In this document: positions 6,339 to 6,696 of the stretch, one piece after another
How positions within the stretch are numbered: the stretch's first letter is position 1
Layout of the letters: every line of letters starts with the position of its first letter
Source: Candidatus Eiseniibacteriota bacterium
GTDB taxonomy: Bacteria; Eisenbacteria; RBG-16-71-46; CAIMUX01
DNA length: 6,696 nt
Direction of reading: 5' to 3'
Assembly (NCBI GenBank): GCA_020431745.1
Contig: JAGQHR010000177.1
Location: 1-6,696, forward strand
The notes under the pieces: generated by a model
The model's input: only the letters and a program-made list of their open reading frames with translations
Told to the model about the DNA's origin: nothing
The model's database searches: none
Program-made: the position numbers and the translations under genes

Positions 6339-6696
6339 ATGGCAGGTAGTGCGGTCTTCGCCCGTCAGCGGAGTTGTTCCGCATACCAGCGATTCCAGAA
6401 AATTCTTCGCCACAGCACAGTTGCCCTGGCTGTAATGTTGCCCGCAATCGTTATGTCCGCGCCTTCTGCCGGAGCCATGACACTGCGCGAAGCCGTGTCC
6501 CGGGCTGTGGAGACGCATCCTGCTGTGAATGCCGCACGCGCAGGACGAAGAGCCAGCGGTTACGAGTTACGGGTTGCGCAGGGTGCGCTCTATCCGACAT
6601 TGAGCCTCTCCGCGGATGCGGGCCAGCAGTATGTGGACCGGCCCAACAGCCTTGATCCCGAGGATAATCAGATCTGGCGTCCTAGCCGTCAGGTAA
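6339..6696 (+). CDS. TolC-family outer-membrane efflux/type I secretion channel, N-terminal fragment (runs off right edge)
   Basis: TolC-family proteins form trimeric outer-membrane ducts for type I secretion and drug efflux. The frame is open from 6303 to the end of the window; from the ATG at 6339 it gives 119 codons with no stop. A signal peptide is visible (basic QKILRH, hydrophobic STVALAVMLPAIVMS, then APSAGA). After it comes the diagnostic start of the mature protein: MTLREAVSRAVETHPAVNAA (first helix), YELRVAQGALYPTLSLSADA, then QQYVDRPNSLDPEDN and WRPSRQV. The DRP-x-x-L-x-P-x-x-N-x-x-W-R pattern recalls alphaproteobacterial TolC proteins. In-frame ATGs at 6435, 6453 and 6477 are alternative starts but would lose much or all of the signal peptide. 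No good ribosome-binding site or promoter precedes 6339; the upstream bases are antisense sprA. GC3 counted over 73 codons is about 62%, against about 78% in sampled nusA and sprA codons, which suggests a different origin. Confidence 0.82.
   Translation, partial: MAGSAVFARQRSCSAYQRFQKILRHSTVALAVMLPAIVMSAPSAGAMTLREAVSRAVETHPAVNAARAGRRASGYELRVAQGALYPTLSLSADAGQQYVDRPNSLDPEDNQIWRPSRQV

Overview
This is a high-GC bacterial window. It carries four genes or gene pieces on the minus strand and one partial gene on the plus strand at the right edge. Reading the minus strand from right to left, the order is: a large SprA-like outer-membrane protein with its 5' half missing, a secreted M28 zinc peptidase or glutaminyl-cyclase-like enzyme, rimP, and the first 277 codons of nusA, which runs off the left edge. 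The plus-strand gene starts near 6339, encodes the N-terminus of a TolC-family outer-membrane channel, and runs off the right edge.

SprA is the outer-membrane translocon of the type 9 secretion (gliding/T9SS) system. It is best known in Bacteroidota but homologues occur across the FCB superphylum. A GC-rich genome with SprA, and with G/C favoured at third codon positions (about 78% in the stretches I counted), suggests a non-Bacteroidota FCB lineage such as Gemmatimonadota, Eisenbacteria or Latescibacterota. I cannot choose between these from sequence alone.

Region by region: 1-833 is nusA (5' part) and 854-1348 is rimP, together a housekeeping transcription/ribosome-maturation operon. 1349-1651 is a non-coding leader with a candidate promoter and a perfect hairpin followed by a T-rich run. 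1652-2584 is the M28 enzyme. 2624-6256 is the SprA C-terminal portion, 39 bp upstream of the M28 gene and probably cotranscribed with it. 6339-6696 is the TolC-like start.

The most notable point is the right-hand junction. The SprA reading frame does not begin at the ATG at 6256. It continues upstream through the SprA signature YIDDFEG at 6281-6301 and then stops making sense around 6320-6338, where the oppositely oriented TolC-like gene begins. About half of a normal SprA is therefore absent. The TolC fragment has clearly lower GC3 (about 62%) and resembles alphaproteobacterial homologues. This is either a real rearrangement that broke sprA or a chimeric assembly join.

A second point is functional. 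SprA sits next to a secreted enzyme with glutaminyl-cyclase-like motifs, and that enzyme's own predicted mature N-terminus is Gln. This fits the 'Q-rule' (N-terminal pyroglutamate on exported proteins) described for Bacteroidetes. I see no CRISPR array, tRNA, rRNA, insertion sequence or integrase.
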